Below are positions 1 to 11,312 of a stretch of DNA of 64,000 bases, piece by piece. The notes below the pieces were generated by a model. That model did no database searches. It had not been told where the DNA came from and was given only the letters and a program-made list of their open reading frames with translations. The translations under genes were made by a program, and so were the position numbers. Within the stretch, counting starts at the first letter, position 1. The number at the start of each line of letters is the position of its first letter. The DNA comes from Anastatus disparis (taxonomy: Eukaryota > Arthropoda > Insecta > Hymenoptera > Eupelmidae): assembly GCA_017163975.1 (NCBI GenBank), contig JAFFSR010000353.1:3566501-3630500 (forward strand), given 5' to 3'.

Positions 1-390
1 TGTAAAAATTCTATGATAAAAAAAACTTTGTTTTCAAATGTTATTTTTATTATTCTAGCCTCACTTAATTAACAAAACGTTAAATAAAGTAAGGGGTCAA
101 AATTGAAAAAAAAAAATACAGACCCTTACATATATGAAAAGTCGTATGTAATGAAAATATCCTTACGTTATTTGTACATGGCCCATTTGATAATAATTGA
201 AAAGTATAATAACTGCGTACATTTTAAATAAAAAATTTTTTAATTTAAAGTAGAAAATTAAAAAATTATTAATAAAATATATATGTATATAGTAAATTAT
301 ACGAAAGTTATAAATGATAAAACTTAATAATATTAAAAAATATTAAATTAGACTGTATATAATATAATAAGTATTATTATATTAATTTAG
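1..390. other. AT-rich sequence, no gene seen
   Basis: No coding sequence or repeat structure is visible. The stretch ends in a plausible 3' splice acceptor (attaatttag, ending at 390) for the zinc-finger exon that follows, so it may be intronic. Confidence 0.4.
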
Positions 391-733
391 CAATAAATTT
401 GTTTACTTGCACTAAATGCAATCGATCATTTGAGAGACATAACCATTTATTGAAACATAATAAGAAATTTCATTCATCAAAAATATATATTTGTTATATA
501 TGTGGAACAATATTAAAATATAAAAGAGGTTATATAAGACATTTAAAAAAACATAACAAACCTGAAAAATTAGAATGTTCTATTTGCAAAAATAAATATT
601 TAAGAAATGAACATTTAATAAAACACTTACAAAGTCATGCATCCAATTATAATAATATTTGCAACATTTGTGGAAAAGGATTTCATCGAAAAGATAATTT
701 ATCACGTCACATAAAAATACATAAAAATTTAAA
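391..733 (+). CDS. C2H2 zinc-finger protein, probable internal exon
   Basis: The reading frame encodes four tandem C2H2 fingers: CTKC...HNKKFH, CYIC...HLKKH, CSIC...HLQSH and CNIC...HIKIH. Each has 12 residues between the second Cys and first His. Tandem C2H2 fingers normally bind DNA in the nucleus, often as transcriptional regulators. No ATG lies between the upstream in-frame TAA (360-362) and the first finger, so this is unlikely to be a complete ORF. An acceptor-like tag ends at 390 and a good donor (GTATGT) starts at 734, so I place an exon at 391-733. Reading past the donor gives a short tail of about 13 residues and a stop. The linkers are not the canonical TGEKP type. No orthologue is recognised; it could be a host gene or a gene carried by a mobile element. 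Confidence 0.55.
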
Positions 734-919
734 GTATGTATTAATAACATTAAAAAAATTAATACAATAAATATATCAAAATAATATCTTATTTATAATA
801 TTTCATTACTTTTATATTTATATAATACTTTTTTTAAAAAATACATTATAAAAAATGTATAATCAACTTATTTATCATTAACATTTAATAAATTATTAAA
901 TAATTTATTTATAGAATTA
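734..919. other. AT-rich spacer or intron
   Basis: Follows the GTATGT donor of the zinc-finger exon. No coding signal is visible. Confidence 0.3.
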
Positions 920-1048
920 ATGAGTGAAAAAAATTTAAAAAGAAAAAGCGATGATAAATACCAAGATCATATTTCGAAAAAAGAAAAAAAATATCGTTTC
1001 GTCAACGGAATTTTTAAATACTAAAATTGTAATAGAAGATCAATCAAC
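920..1048 (+). CDS. candidate first exon of a multi-exon gene, lysine-rich start
   Basis: A true ATG at 920 opens a short frame beginning MSEKNLKRKSDDKYQDHI, basic and perhaps nuclear. It reaches a stop at 1024. A second frame through the A-run (about 975-990) continues as SSTEFLNTKIVIEDQST and reaches a good donor (GTATGT at 1049). Moving between the frames needs a one-base change inside a poly-A run, so this is either a decayed exon or a homopolymer sequencing error. The second frame joins in phase to the next candidate exon (1124). Function is not established. Confidence 0.3.
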
Positions 1049-1123
1049 GTATGTATTGAAAACTTTATTAAAAAAATCAAAAATATAATATATGTTATAA
1101 ATATTTTTGATTACATATAATAG

Positions 1124-1301
1124 ATCTCTGGTTGCATATATTGAAGAAATTTCCGAAGAACAAACTTTTGTTAACAAACAAAAACAAACTAATTTCAGGA
1201 TTTTGAAATTCATAATAAATAATTCTGAAGGATTCAGAATTCAATGCAATATTTATGATAAAAATATTGAAAAATTCAAAAAAAATCTAAAATTAAACGA
1301 A
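1124..1301 (+). CDS. candidate exon, possible OB-fold (RPA-like) domain
   Basis: Bounded by an acceptor (taatag, ending at 1123) and a donor (GTGAAT at 1302). It encodes SLVAYIEEISEEQTF, then FRILKFIINNSEGFRIQC, then KKNLKLNE. The pattern of a short beta-strand run, a hydrophobic strand ending in Cys, and a K-rich segment before the next exon's valine-rich strand recalls single-stranded DNA-binding OB folds of the RPA70 type. This is similarity judged by eye. The phase matches the exons on either side. The gene could be a host RPA-like paralogue or a gene carried by a DNA transposon such as a Helitron. Confidence 0.3.
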
Positions 1302-1367
1302 GTGAATTTTTATAATATACAATATTATTAATTACAACATAATCTTAAACACTTTTCAATATTTCAG

Positions 1368-1550
1368 AAAATATTATTAGAGAATGTTAATGTATCAAAA
1401 GCAATGGATACAATAAAGGAAATAATATATATGACTTAACATTAAAATATTATTCGAATATTATTCATTTAGGCGAATACAATATATTGAAAAATAACAA
1501 ACCAATTAAAATGGATTTCAAAGAAATAAAATTAAGAACTGGATTAATAA
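1368..1550 (+). pseudogene. candidate exon with an internal frameshift, OB-fold-like continuation
   Basis: Starts after an atttcag acceptor (ending 1367) in phase with the previous exon and reads KILLENVNVSKAMDTIKE, which resembles the strand that opens an RPA DNA-binding domain (V-S-K-A...). The frame meets a TAA at about 1437. A different frame then carries TLKYYSNIIHLGEYNILK and KMDFKEIKLRTGLI up to a donor at 1551. A one-base indel near 1430 would join them. It looks decayed, or affected by a sequence error. Confidence 0.3.
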
Positions 1551-1607
1551 GTAATTAAATATTATTGAAAAAAAATATAATAATATAAATAATTTTTTAT
1601 TTTTCAG

Positions 1608-1785
1608 AAATACAAGGGTATTTGAAAAATTCTTTTTCACAAAAACATAAAAAAATGAATCAGAATACATCGGAACAATAGCGGATGGACAATATAAATT
1701 AGACATTTTATTAAATAAATTAGAAAATGGATATGTGAATTGGGAAAGAGGAACAAAACTAGAAATTAATAAAGAAATAGAATAA
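1608..1785 (+). pseudogene. candidate exon with a frameshift in an A-run
   Basis: Follows a strong ttttcag acceptor (ending 1607). One frame gives IQGYLKNSFSQKHKK. After the A-run near 1650 another frame gives EYIGTIADGQYKLDILLNKL and NGYVNWERGTKLEINKEI, then a stop at 1783. Low-complexity bias alone would not give such a mixed composition, so I think it was coding. It is probably the same gene as 920-1550. Confidence 0.28.
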
Positions 1786-1842
1786 AATAGTAAAAACAAT
1801 TATAATAATATATTATATGCATATACACTTATGAAAATATTC

Positions 1843-1844
<2 letters not shown>

Positions 1845-1888
<44 letters not shown>
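1845..1888. repeat. (TA)n microsatellite
   Basis: About 22 uninterrupted TA units. Any reading frame across it (poly Ile-Tyr) is spurious. Confidence 0.95.
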
Positions 1889-1891
<3 letters not shown>

Positions 1892-1903
1892 AAAATTTTA
1901 TAG

Positions 1904-2013
1904 ATGTTACATATATATTAAAAGTAAAAAGATTAGAATTTATTAAAGTATTAAATGATGAAAACATGGAGTTAGAAGAACTTATATTAGCAAATGAAAT
2001 AATTTTAAATAAG
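1904..2013 (+). CDS. candidate exon, unrecognised
   Basis: Acceptor tttatag ends at 1903 and donor GTAAAT starts at 2014. The frame between encodes DVTYILKVKRLEFIKVLNDE, then NMELEELILANEIILNK, with charged and hydrophobic residues alternating as in a helix. No family is recognised. It is probably another exon of the gene represented by 920-1785. If so, the TA microsatellite lies in the intron before it. Confidence 0.28.
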
Positions 2014-2205
2014 GTAAATTAAATAATTTAATATTTTTATTTCATTACATTAATAAATACAATATTCTCAATATAAAATGATTATTTTTCAAGGTTACAA
2101 AAAACAAATTGATGATAATTAAAATACAAAATATAAAGTAATATTGATTTACTACAAAAAAAATTAATGTAAAAGTTTTATTTAACAATAATAAAAAATA
2201 AATAT

Positions 2206-3375
2206 GTAAGCTTGTAATAAAACATAAATTTGTAAGCTTCTTTTAGCAACAATGAAATTTAATTATATATTAAATAAATATTTAAAATTACCCATATGGA
2301 AATAATTTATGTGAAAAACTGTAAATAATAGTAAATAATAGTAAATAACTGTTAAAAAATGTAGGAATTGAGACATAAATAATAGTTATTTACAGTTATT
2401 TACTATTATTTATTATTAATTACTATTATTTACAGTTATTTACAGTTATTAACTGTTATTAACTGTTATTTACAGTTATTTACAATTATTTACAATTATT
2501 TACAGTTTTTTATAATTATTTACAATTATTCATAATTATTTACAGTTATTCATAATTATTTACAGTTATTTACATTTTCAAAAATTTTTGAATCAGTGGA
2601 TAATTTAATGTTATTAATAATTATTTACAATTATTTATAGTTATTTACAGTTATTTACAGTTTTTTAGAGTTATTTACAGTTATTTATAATTATTTACAA
2701 CTATTTACAATTTTCCATAGTTTTTTACAATTATTTACAGTTATTCACATTTTTAAAAATTTTCGCCTATATATAAAATTATTGAATAAATTTGTGATAA
2801 TTTTCGAAAATGTAAATAACTGCAAATAATTGTAAAAAACTATAAATAATCGTAAATAACTGTAAATAATTGTGAAAAAAGTGAATAAATGTAAATAACT
2901 GTAAATAAATATAAATAACTGCAAATAAGTGTAAATAACAGTTAATAAGTGTAAATAACAGTTAATAACTGTAAATAAGTGTAAATAACAGTAAATAATT
3001 CTAAATAATTGTAAATAACTGTTATTTATGTCTCAATTCCTACATTTTTTAACACTTTTCTACAGTTATTTACAGTTATTTACATTTATTTACATTTATT
3101 TACAGTTATTAACAGTTATTTACAATTATATCCAAAAATTTTTTCCATATGGGTATTTAAACTTTTTTTAGTAAAAATACAAAGCAACTGAACAAGCTTC
3201 TTTAGCGACAATGAAAAATAAATATCTAAGCTTTTTATAACTACAATGAAATTTAAATTTATAAGCTTCTATTAGCGACAATAAAAAATAAGTCAATAAA
3301 ATTATTTTAGTTATGATAACAAATTAATCTGTAAGCTCCTTTTAGCGACAACAAACAATAAATTTATATGCTTGA
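2206..3375. repeat. degenerate tandem repeat around AAGCTT...TAGCGACAA, split by an insertion
   Basis: Copies of a unit containing taagcttcttttagcgacaa followed by tgaaa occur near 2208, 2236, 3193, 3222, 3263 and 3331, spaced by roughly 30-70 bp. The array is cut in two by the palindromic element at 2291-3153, so the array is older. Confidence 0.6.
2291..3153. mobile_element. palindromic decamer-repeat element, TA-flanked, 863 bp
   Basis: The ends are CCCATATGGAAATAATTT on the left and its near reverse complement AAATTTTTTCCATATGGG on the right, each next to TA (2289-2290 and 3154-3155). The left and right thirds are inverted copies: aggaattgagacataaataa near 2364 matches ttatttatgtctcaattcct near 3025 reversed. 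The interior is almost entirely a 10-bp repeat, TTATTTACAG, on one strand in the centre and on the other near the ends. There is no coding capacity. It fits a non-autonomous terminal-inverted-repeat element with a TA target. A second, shorter member lies at 60263-60506. Confidence 0.75.
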
Positions 3376-4550
3376 ATCCGAACACAGCGATGTATTGCGT
3401 GGTCACTCGCTTTGAATGCCGATCCCAAGCATTGCGACAACGCTTTGAACACGCTTGCTTGATTGATAAATAACATTGAAAAAATGATAATTTTTACTTC
3501 CTTTTATATTTTTTTCTAATGTTCATGTAATTATGTGAATTCATAATTTTGAACTATTTTTAAAAATTTATAATTTATAAGTACAGTTATTAATACTTTA
3601 AAATCTTTGATTATTTTTTTTATTTTTAGATTTATTAGGATATATTTAAAGTTAAATTGTTAAAAAACTATACTAATAAATCTATTAACAAATCTAAGAA
3701 TAAAACGAAGAAAAAATTGAGAAAGAAAATAGCTTTTTTTAACAAACAATTTATGTGATTATTGATAATAACATTTATGAAGTTATTACTAAACAGTAGA
3801 TTACCTTAATTATATTGTTCCAAAATTCATACGCAAGTTGTATTCACTTGCCGTAAAAGGGAAAACATTTACAGATGATTTTTATGCTATTTTAAATTCT
3901 TAATTAATTTAGGTACATAATTAATAATTAATAAATGTTTCCAAGTAAAAAAAACTCAAAACCTGGTAGAACTAAGATTTATTGGTAATATCGTCACTAC
4001 ATATTTGCACATGATATCTGATAAAAATGTATTTGTACGTTTTCTTCAAAACAAAGTGCATTTGAAGAAAGAAAATCTTATGATTGATTAAAAATGACTG
4101 TTTTAAATACTTTTCCGCAAATTCAGGTATTTTTTAGAAATTTTCTTCGTTATCGCTGAAATTTATTCGTTCTTTATAAAAAAATATTAAGTCAATCATT
4201 AAATATCAAATTAACTTAAGCAGTTTTTGTGTATATTCAATAGTGATTTTTCACCTAACAGGTAAGTTAAAAAGTCTACAAATTTTAATTTCTAAAAATT
4301 CAATTATATTGTACATGTTATTTTTAACAAAAATAGTTCTAAGTTTTCACAATAGTTTGATACTTTTAATGGAAAATTTATTAAAATATTAATTTAACCA
4401 AAAAATTTGAGTAAGTAAAAATATTCCATTACTTTGAATTTTCAACCCCAAAAATTTTTATTTTTATTTTGGAAACCAAATGAAACATATTCCCAGACTT
4501 ATTGATTTTTATTATTTAGTTGTGTAAATTCATGTGAAATTTTTCGTATG

Positions 4551-4560
<10 letters not shown>
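3370..4560 (+). repeat. left arm of a 1.2-kb inverted repeat
   Basis: This stretch reappears as its reverse complement at 16515-17716 with small differences, from gcttgaatccgaacacagcg at the outer edge to tgaaatttttcgtatg beside a TA microsatellite at the inner edge. The two arms face each other across 12 kb. The right arm carries a small duplication (an extra ataatgttcacataattatg). No ORF is present. It may be the long terminal inverted repeat of a large foldback element, or a segmental inversion. Confidence 0.8.

Positions 4561-4621
<61 letters not shown>
4553..4621. repeat. (TA)n microsatellite
   Basis: About 34 TA units, lying between the outer arm (3370-4560) and the inner arm (4621-4795). 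Confidence 0.95.
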
Positions 4622-4623
<2 letters not shown>

Positions 4624-4795
4624 AGTTCTATAGATTTAATGTTATAACTAAGAGTATTATTTTATTAAAATTTCATGAAATGGAATAAAATAATATATGA
4701 ACGAAAATTATTTTAAATAAATTTCAAAGATATATTAGTACATCTTTAAAAGTTAAAACTTTAAATATCACTTTTTTCAAACAATTTTTAAAACA
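4621..4795 (+). repeat. inner inverted repeat, partner at 10998-11172
   Basis: Begins acaagttctatagatttaat and matches the reverse complement of 10998-11172, which likewise abuts a TA microsatellite. With the outer arms, it suggests that the original inverted repeat was about 1.4 kb per arm including the TA run. Confidence 0.7.
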
Positions 4796-4814
4796 ATTTT
4801 TAAAGTGACTATTA

Positions 4815-5025
4815 TATTACATTAAAAAATACACAACTGTTTGCGATTAAATTATTCTTTTTTGAAACTATTAAACAAAATTTATTTTTTTAAAAGCTAT
4901 ATTGCACGGTACCTTAAAAATTTCATTAATAGTATTAAATATTTTCGAAAAATGATATGAATGGTTTTTGCATAAATGGTATGGAAAAAAGCAAATTTTC
5001 GGAGGTTTTTTCATTGAATATAATG
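4815..5025 (+). repeat. local inverted repeat, partner at 5615-5825
   Basis: The sequence from attacattaaaaaatacaca to ggaggttttttcattgaata recurs reversed at 5615-5825 (cctccgaaaatttgcttttt ... ttttttaatgtaac). The pair encloses about 590 bp that contains a TTAAGAGCAGG end motif at 5068, typical of the TTAA foldback family described elsewhere in this window. Confidence 0.7.
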
Positions 5026-5614
5026 TTAACTACGTAAATAATTTTTAAGAATACTGAAATAAAAAATTTAAGAGCAGGTCGAGTATATTCGTCTTTTTTC
5101 AATCAAAGAATTGTTTTTTTTTCTACAATAACTAATATAATCAAGAAAACGTTGAAAGGCTTAAAATATATTTTATTTCTTATTTCTCATATTTCATTCA
5201 TATAGTGAATGTTTAAAATTAAATAAATAAAAAATGTTTAAATATTGTGATTTTAACGGTTAAGACGTGCGCATTTCGCAGTATCGAAGGCATTATAACT
5301 TAACAGTTAATTTATTTTCATTAAAACTTTATTTTATGAATGCAATTACATTTACATTTAAAAATTTTAGATTGGGTTTTTTCAATTAAAACCTATGTCT
5401 TATAACTATTTATATTATTTGTTCAAACAACATAAATATTTAGTACTGTACAATAACATATATTTTCAGTTAAATGCTTCATATATTTGATTTAGTAAAA
5501 CATAGGGTCGAATGATCAGTTACCGTTTCTTTGAGTTCAGGCAGATACATTTCCTTCAATAAAATTAATCTCAAGGTGTCTCAAGGTCTCAAATCTCAAC
5601 CTCTCTCGTGGTTT

Positions 5615-5825
5615 AAATTATATTCAATGAAAGAACCTCCGAAAATTTGCTTTTTTCGATACCATTTATGCAAAAACCATTCATATCATTTTTTAAAAAT
5701 ATTTGATACTATTAATGAAATTTTTAGGGTACCGTGCAATATAGCTTTTAAAAAATGAATTTTGTTTAATAGTTTCAGAAAAGAATAATTTATTCGCAAA
5801 CAGTTGTGTATTTTTTAATGTAACT
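5615..5825 (-). repeat. local inverted repeat, partner of 4815-5025
   Basis: Reverse complement of 4815-5025 with scattered mismatches. Reading frames across it are incidental. Confidence 0.7.
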
Positions 5826-6361
5826 AGAAAATCTATGCGCGCAAGCGCGCCCTATATCTAATCTTAATGTATATAAATTTTTAATGATTGACTGTAAATA
5901 TAGTGTTATTATTTTCTGTTCATTATTAAATAATAATTATTTCTTATCTACTAATATCAGCATAAGTAAAGAAATTGATGTTATATACTAATGTATCAGA
6001 GCAGTTTACGCAGCATCAGTGAACTTATAAACACGGAAAACTTTGAGAAAAATAAATCTCATTTAAAAGATATATCATCATGATATTCATTTACTTATTA
6101 TTTTAAAAAATTGGAGAAATAGTAAACTTTTAAATTATTTTTTAGATATTTCTTAAATCTTTCAAAATTTAAATAACGTAAATTATTACAAAGTCAAAAG
6201 CTGTTTTACAAATATATAACTTTTCATACACATAATTTTTAATATCAATCAAATGTATTTGAATTTCAAGATATATCTTAAGAGAATTTCAAGATCAATC
6301 TCTAGACATAGTCATGTAAAATTATCCATGATTAAAATATCTGTTTTTTCAATACAATGTA
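5826..6361. other. AT-rich, no gene seen
   Basis: Only a short GC dyad (gcgcgcaagcgcgc near 5837) stands out. Otherwise featureless up to the next element. Confidence 0.4.
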
Positions 6362-7070
6362 CACTGAGAAAAAAATTTAGTTGAGTCAATGAAATAAATT
6401 TAGTTATTAAATATTTCGTTGATAAAAATTAATTTTGATCGAAGTAATATGCAAAGTTATTAAATCACTGAAATATTTAGTTGGGATAAAAAAAATGATA
6501 CCTAAGTTAAAAAAAAATAAACATTTATTTAAAATAAAGAAAAATTTATTGTTTTGGTTAAATTATTTGATTGATTTAATCAAATCAATTTCATTAAGGC
6601 AGCTGATAAAATTTTATAAAATATTTATTTGTAACAATAGAATATGTTTGTAAATTATCTATATATTTTGTTACAGTAATTAAATATTTATTTTAGTTAA
6701 TCGTTTGTTAAATTTACAAAATCTTTTATAACAATAAAAAAATATTGGTCAATCATCAATATAATATTTGCTTGAATTAACGGTCATCCGATTAAGTTAA
6801 AGAAGCTTATATTGTAAATAAACGCTTCACTAAGTTAATAACATTGTCATTTAATTAATAATATATGTGATTGTATAAAAAAAATATTTTGTTGTGTATA
6901 ACACATAAAATTTGATCAGCGTTTCAATAAAAATTACAATTAATTTAAAGAAATAGGTTCTTTAAAATCAACAAATCCGATTTCAATGAATTCACAAAAG
7001 AAAACCAATAAATTATTTTTTAAAGTCAAGAAAGGTGCAACGTAAAATCAGATATTAAATTTTTTTTAAA

Positions 7071-7810
7071 GAAATATTTATTAAATCGAATATATTTATT
7101 TTATTATTTCTATCAAGTTGTTATTAAAACAAGAATATAATTCACTGATTTAATTAAATATTATATTAACACTTCCATTAAATTACTTTAATGTTCAATA
7201 ATGTATTAGATTATCTTAATGAAATATTTATTAAATCAAATATATTTATTTTATTATTTCTATTAAATTGTTATTGAATCAAGAATATATGTCACTGATT
7301 TAATTAAATATTGTATTAACACTTCTATTGAATTACTTTAATGTTTAATAATATATTTGATTATCTTAATGAAATATTTATTAAACCAAATATATTTATT
7401 CTATTATTTCTATAAAGTTGTTATTGAAACAAGAATATATTTCATTGATTCAATTAAATATTATATTAACACTCCCATAAAATTACTTTAATGTTCAATA
7501 ATATATTTGATTATCTCAATGAAATATTTATTAAACCAAATATATTTATTTTATTAATTCTATTAAGTTTTGATTGACATAAGAATATATTTCACTAATT
7601 CAATTAAATATTATAATACTTCTACTACATTATTTTGATGTTTAATAATATATTTAATTATCTTAATAAAATGTTTACTAATTCTAACGTATTTTTATCA
7701 AATTTTGATTAAAAGAAGAATATATTACATTGATTTAATTAATTATTATATCACCTCTATTAAATTACTTTACTGTTCAATAATATATTTAATTATATTA
7801 ATGAAATATT
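7071..7810. repeat. tandem array, about 150-bp unit
   Basis: The phrase gaaatatttattaaa recurs at 7071, 7221, 7371 and 7521, exactly 150 bp apart. More diverged copies begin near 7668 and 7803. The unit also carries tcactgatttaattaaatat and aatatatttgattatcttaa. It lies inside the 6362-9784 element. Confidence 0.8.
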
Positions 7811-9019
7811 TAATAATGTCAAAATTATTGTTTTTTCTTTCAATAAATTTTGAATAGTAACAAAAAGATATTTTATTGTTTTAAATAAATATTGTATGAC
7901 TTATATTAAATTATTTCACTGGCCAATGAAATACCTAATCATTTTAATTCAATATTTAGTTGCTTTGATGAATGCGTTTTTCCTCTTTATGAAATATATG
8001 ATTGATTCTATGAAATATCTCATTGTCTTTTACTCAAATAATTTCATTGCTATATTATAATTAATTGGATGCATTAAATTAATTAAATTTTCAATTGATT
8101 CAAATATTTGATTTATTTTGTTCTATAAAATTATTTTATTACTTTTATTATTTAATTATATTGCGTCTATGAAATCAGTGATTAATTGAAATAATTATTA
8201 TTTTTAACAATTAAATATTTTATTATTTATGTCCCAATTAAATATTTTGTTGTATTAATTAATTTCTTCATCAGATCGATTAAATAATTATTTGATTATC
8301 TTAATGAAATATTTATTGAAACAAGCAGTTATTATTTAATAACATATTTACTAAATCAAATGAAAGTTAATGTTAAAATTAATATTTAATATTATTGAAA
8401 AATATTTTTTTGTATAAGTTATCCTTTATACTCAAACAAACTCATGTTTTAAATACGTGTCTTGCTAAGTGAATAACTTAGCAAAATATGTACTAAAGTT
8501 AATAAAAATTACAGAGAAATCTGATTAAATACTTATTAAAATCAAGTAAATCCATTATTTGATTCAACTACATAATTTATTTTATTAAAATAAGACATAT
8601 TTGAACTAAAAGAAACATTTATTGTTTTAACAAAATCATTTAGTTCGATGATACTAGCGCTTGGTGGCGTCGTTAATTTTCGATCTCGCAAGCGGTAAGA
8701 GGGCTTCTAAGTTGATATATAAGGAAGTTAAAAATCCAAGATATATAATACGTAAATTGTAATGCGAGCGAAATTTATGTTAGATTTACTGCGTGTGCGA
8801 TCACTGTATAAAGCATACTAATGTTAGTATGTTAATAATTGTTATTATTTACCATATAAATAAATGGAATCATATTCACCTGTCCTTTAATGAGTCATCA
8901 ATTCATTGATGTTAATAAATAAATATAAATCACTGAAAGCAAATACTGTTGATTAAAGACAGTATTTGTTCGATTAAAATATCTATAAATCGAATTAATT
9001 AAATATTTCTTTACTTTGA

Positions 9020-9700
9020 AGGAATATTTTATTTGAGATAACCGAATAATTAATCAATTTTTTGTTAAGACAATGAATTAATTTTATTAAATCTTAAAAT
9101 TTTATTAAATTTAAAATATTCAATAAATTAAACTTTCATTTGAAAATATAAAATATTGAACTAATTTAATTTCAATATAACATTAATATGATGAAATAAT
9201 TAATTAGAAAAACAAATGGACATTTTAATTAATAATTTTTTTTATTAAAACAATGAATTAATTTTATTGAATTAATCTTCGCGATATTTAATAAGTCAAA
9301 TATTTAATTGAAAATACAAAATATTATTTGATTTAATTCCAATATGTATATTAATGTAATGAAATAATCAATTAGAAAAATAAATGGGCATTTTAATTGA
9401 TAAAATTTTTTATAAAAACAATGAATTAATTTTATTGCATCAATCTTCGCGACATTTAGTAAGTCAAATATTTATTTGAAAATACAAAATATTATTTGAT
9501 TCAGTTACTACATGCATATTGATGTAATGAAATAAGCAATTAGAAAAACAAATATGCATTTGAATTAATAAAAAATTTTTTTAAAACAATAAATTAATTT
9601 TATTCAACCAATATTTGTGATTTTTAGTATAATCAAATATTTATTTAAAAAAATGAAATATTTATTTGACTCAATTAAAATATTTGTATTAATGTAACAA
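9020..9700. repeat. tandem array, about 167-bp unit
   Basis: The phrase atgaaataattaattagaaa recurs near 9191, 9358 and 9526, with a partial copy before. Each unit includes caatgaattaattttattga and, in most, cgcgacatttagtaagtcaa. It lies in the right part of the 6362-9784 element, and its reverse complement appears at 63120-63550. Confidence 0.75.
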
Positions 9701-9837
9701 AATATTTTATGTGCCGCCCGCACCTAAGGGATTTCATTGATTCAATTAAGCCTTACTTAATCCAACTAAATTTTTTTCTCAGTGTAATGTGGTTTATAAA
9801 AACGACTTTTCCAATTTTATCATCACTTCAAATTTAA

Positions 9838-10090
9838 CATTTGAAGGAGACATAAAACGGACTTTACAGCTACACTCATAAATATTGACTCTCTCCACAT
9901 TTTAGTGCAAAATTTCAGGAAAAGAAATGCATTAGATGGTATAAATTTTTAAATAAATTTATTCATTAGCATTTATAAATTTTGAATTTCTGGTATCAGA
10001 AAAATTTCAATATGTATTATTGGAATCCTAAATTCTCAATAACTAATGAATGAAGTTATTTAAAAATTAATATTTTCAACAATATGAAAT
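9838..10090. mobile_element. diverged half of a TTAA foldback element (GGAGATGT family)
   Basis: ttgaaggagacataaaacgg, then ctcataaatattgac, gaaatgcatta and ataactaatgaatgaa occur in the same order as in the two better copies at 49051-49434 and 49723-50100. The right inverted end is not recognisable, so this copy is truncated or decayed. Confidence 0.5.
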
Positions 10091-10997
10091 CCATAAAATA
10101 TATAAAAAATAAAATAGTTCAAATCAATTCTTAACGATATGTATATCGTTGCTATTTTTAAAATACAAATAAAAATAAAAATTCTAATTTATACTTTCTT
10201 AATTATAGTAATATCATTCTTTCAAACAAAAGATTTTTCATTTTATTTTGCAGAGAAACTGTTTATTCTAAGCGTGATTCAATTTGAATTTTGAAATTAA
10301 ATTAACAAACTTTTAAAAATAGTACATTTCAGGCAAATATTATACTATATTTTTGAAAAAAAAATTTTAAGCTGTCAATCTAGAAATATTTTATATATTA
10401 AATTATATTATCGAAATTGTATTACTTATCGGTTTTTTTATTATTTATTTTAAAATATTCCGAAACATTTTAAATCTTATTTTAAATGTACCAAATTACT
10501 TGCCAGGCTCATATTTTAATATTTTATGATATTGTTATAAGCTAAAAAGTTCATGACATCTGTATTTTCTAAATTTATTGCTTAATATACTATTTTATTG
10601 TACAATTTTTGAAAAGAGAATTCAGAAGTAAATGGCATCAAATTATTACCAAGTTTTAATTTGAAATATACAATAACAAATGAATATAGAGCGGTACTTC
10701 GCACTCTCGACAACTTCACACAAAAGGAATTTTTGTGAGCGGAAGTAAGCGATGATTATACTAATAATTTTATTTAAAAAATCAAACTATAACTAAATAA
10801 TTATAATTTAATTATTTTATCAATGATTTTAATTATGAAATTCTAAATCGATGATTTTATTTAAGCATATTATAGTAAATCAAATCTCGTTTTTCGCCGA
10901 TCATATAATTCTATTCAACGCGCCAATCATGTTCTTAGTATAAAATGTTTCACAACATCCGGCCATCGTTTTTTTAAAAGAGGAATAGAATATTCAC
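10091..10997. other. AT-rich, no gene seen
   Basis: No ORF or repeat is recognised. A short dyad (cacaaaaggaatttttgtg) lies near 10720. Confidence 0.4.
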
Positions 10998-11172
10998 TGT
11001 TTAAAAATTGTTTGAAAAAAGTGATATTTAAAGTTTAAACTTTTAAAGATGTACCAATATACCTTTAGAATTTATTTAAAATAAATTTCGTTCATATATT
11101 ATTTTATTCCATTTTATGAAATTTTAATAAAATAATACTCTTAGTTATAACATTAAATTCATAGAACTTGTA
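10998..11172 (-). repeat. inner inverted repeat, partner of 4621-4795
   Basis: Reverse complement of 4621-4795, ending beside the TA microsatellite at 11179. See the partner entry. Confidence 0.7.
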
Positions 11173-11173
11173 G

Positions 11174-11178
<5 letters not shown>

Positions 11179-11253
<75 letters not shown>
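11179..11253. repeat. (TA)n microsatellite
   Basis: About 37 TA units. The foldback element 11258-15804 begins immediately after it. Confidence 0.95.
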
Positions 11254-11256
<3 letters not shown>

Positions 11257-11312
11257 GGGCGATACCACGTCAAACGGAATAGACAAAATTAAAGAAAAAT
11301 TTTTTTATTCGC

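Larger units (their letters stand above)
6362..9784. mobile_element. 3.4-kb AT-rich element with CACTGAGAAAAAAATTTAG ends
   Basis: The left end CACTGAGAAAAAAATTTAGT is mirrored exactly at the right end (ctaaatttttttctcagtg, ending at 9784), and both ends touch TA. The interior holds two tandem arrays (period about 150 bp at 7071-7800, about 167 bp at 9020-9700) and no plausible transposase. A GC-richer core (about 8650-8850) may be older unique sequence. A fragment of its right part, inverted, lies at 63047-63552. It is a non-autonomous element; I do not assign a superfamily. Confidence 0.65.

Noticed and set aside
1831..1903. Ile-Tyr-rich frame upstream of the exon at 1904
   Set aside because: It is a TA microsatellite; only the part after the acceptor at 1903 is considered coding.
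2291..3153. CRISPR-like regular repeats
   Set aside because: The units are contiguous 10-bp repeats with no spacers, in a eukaryotic context, inside an inverted-repeat element.
6435..6653. Lys/Ile-rich frame inside the CACTGAG element
   Set aside because: Composition matches AT-rich noise; no transposase motif is seen.
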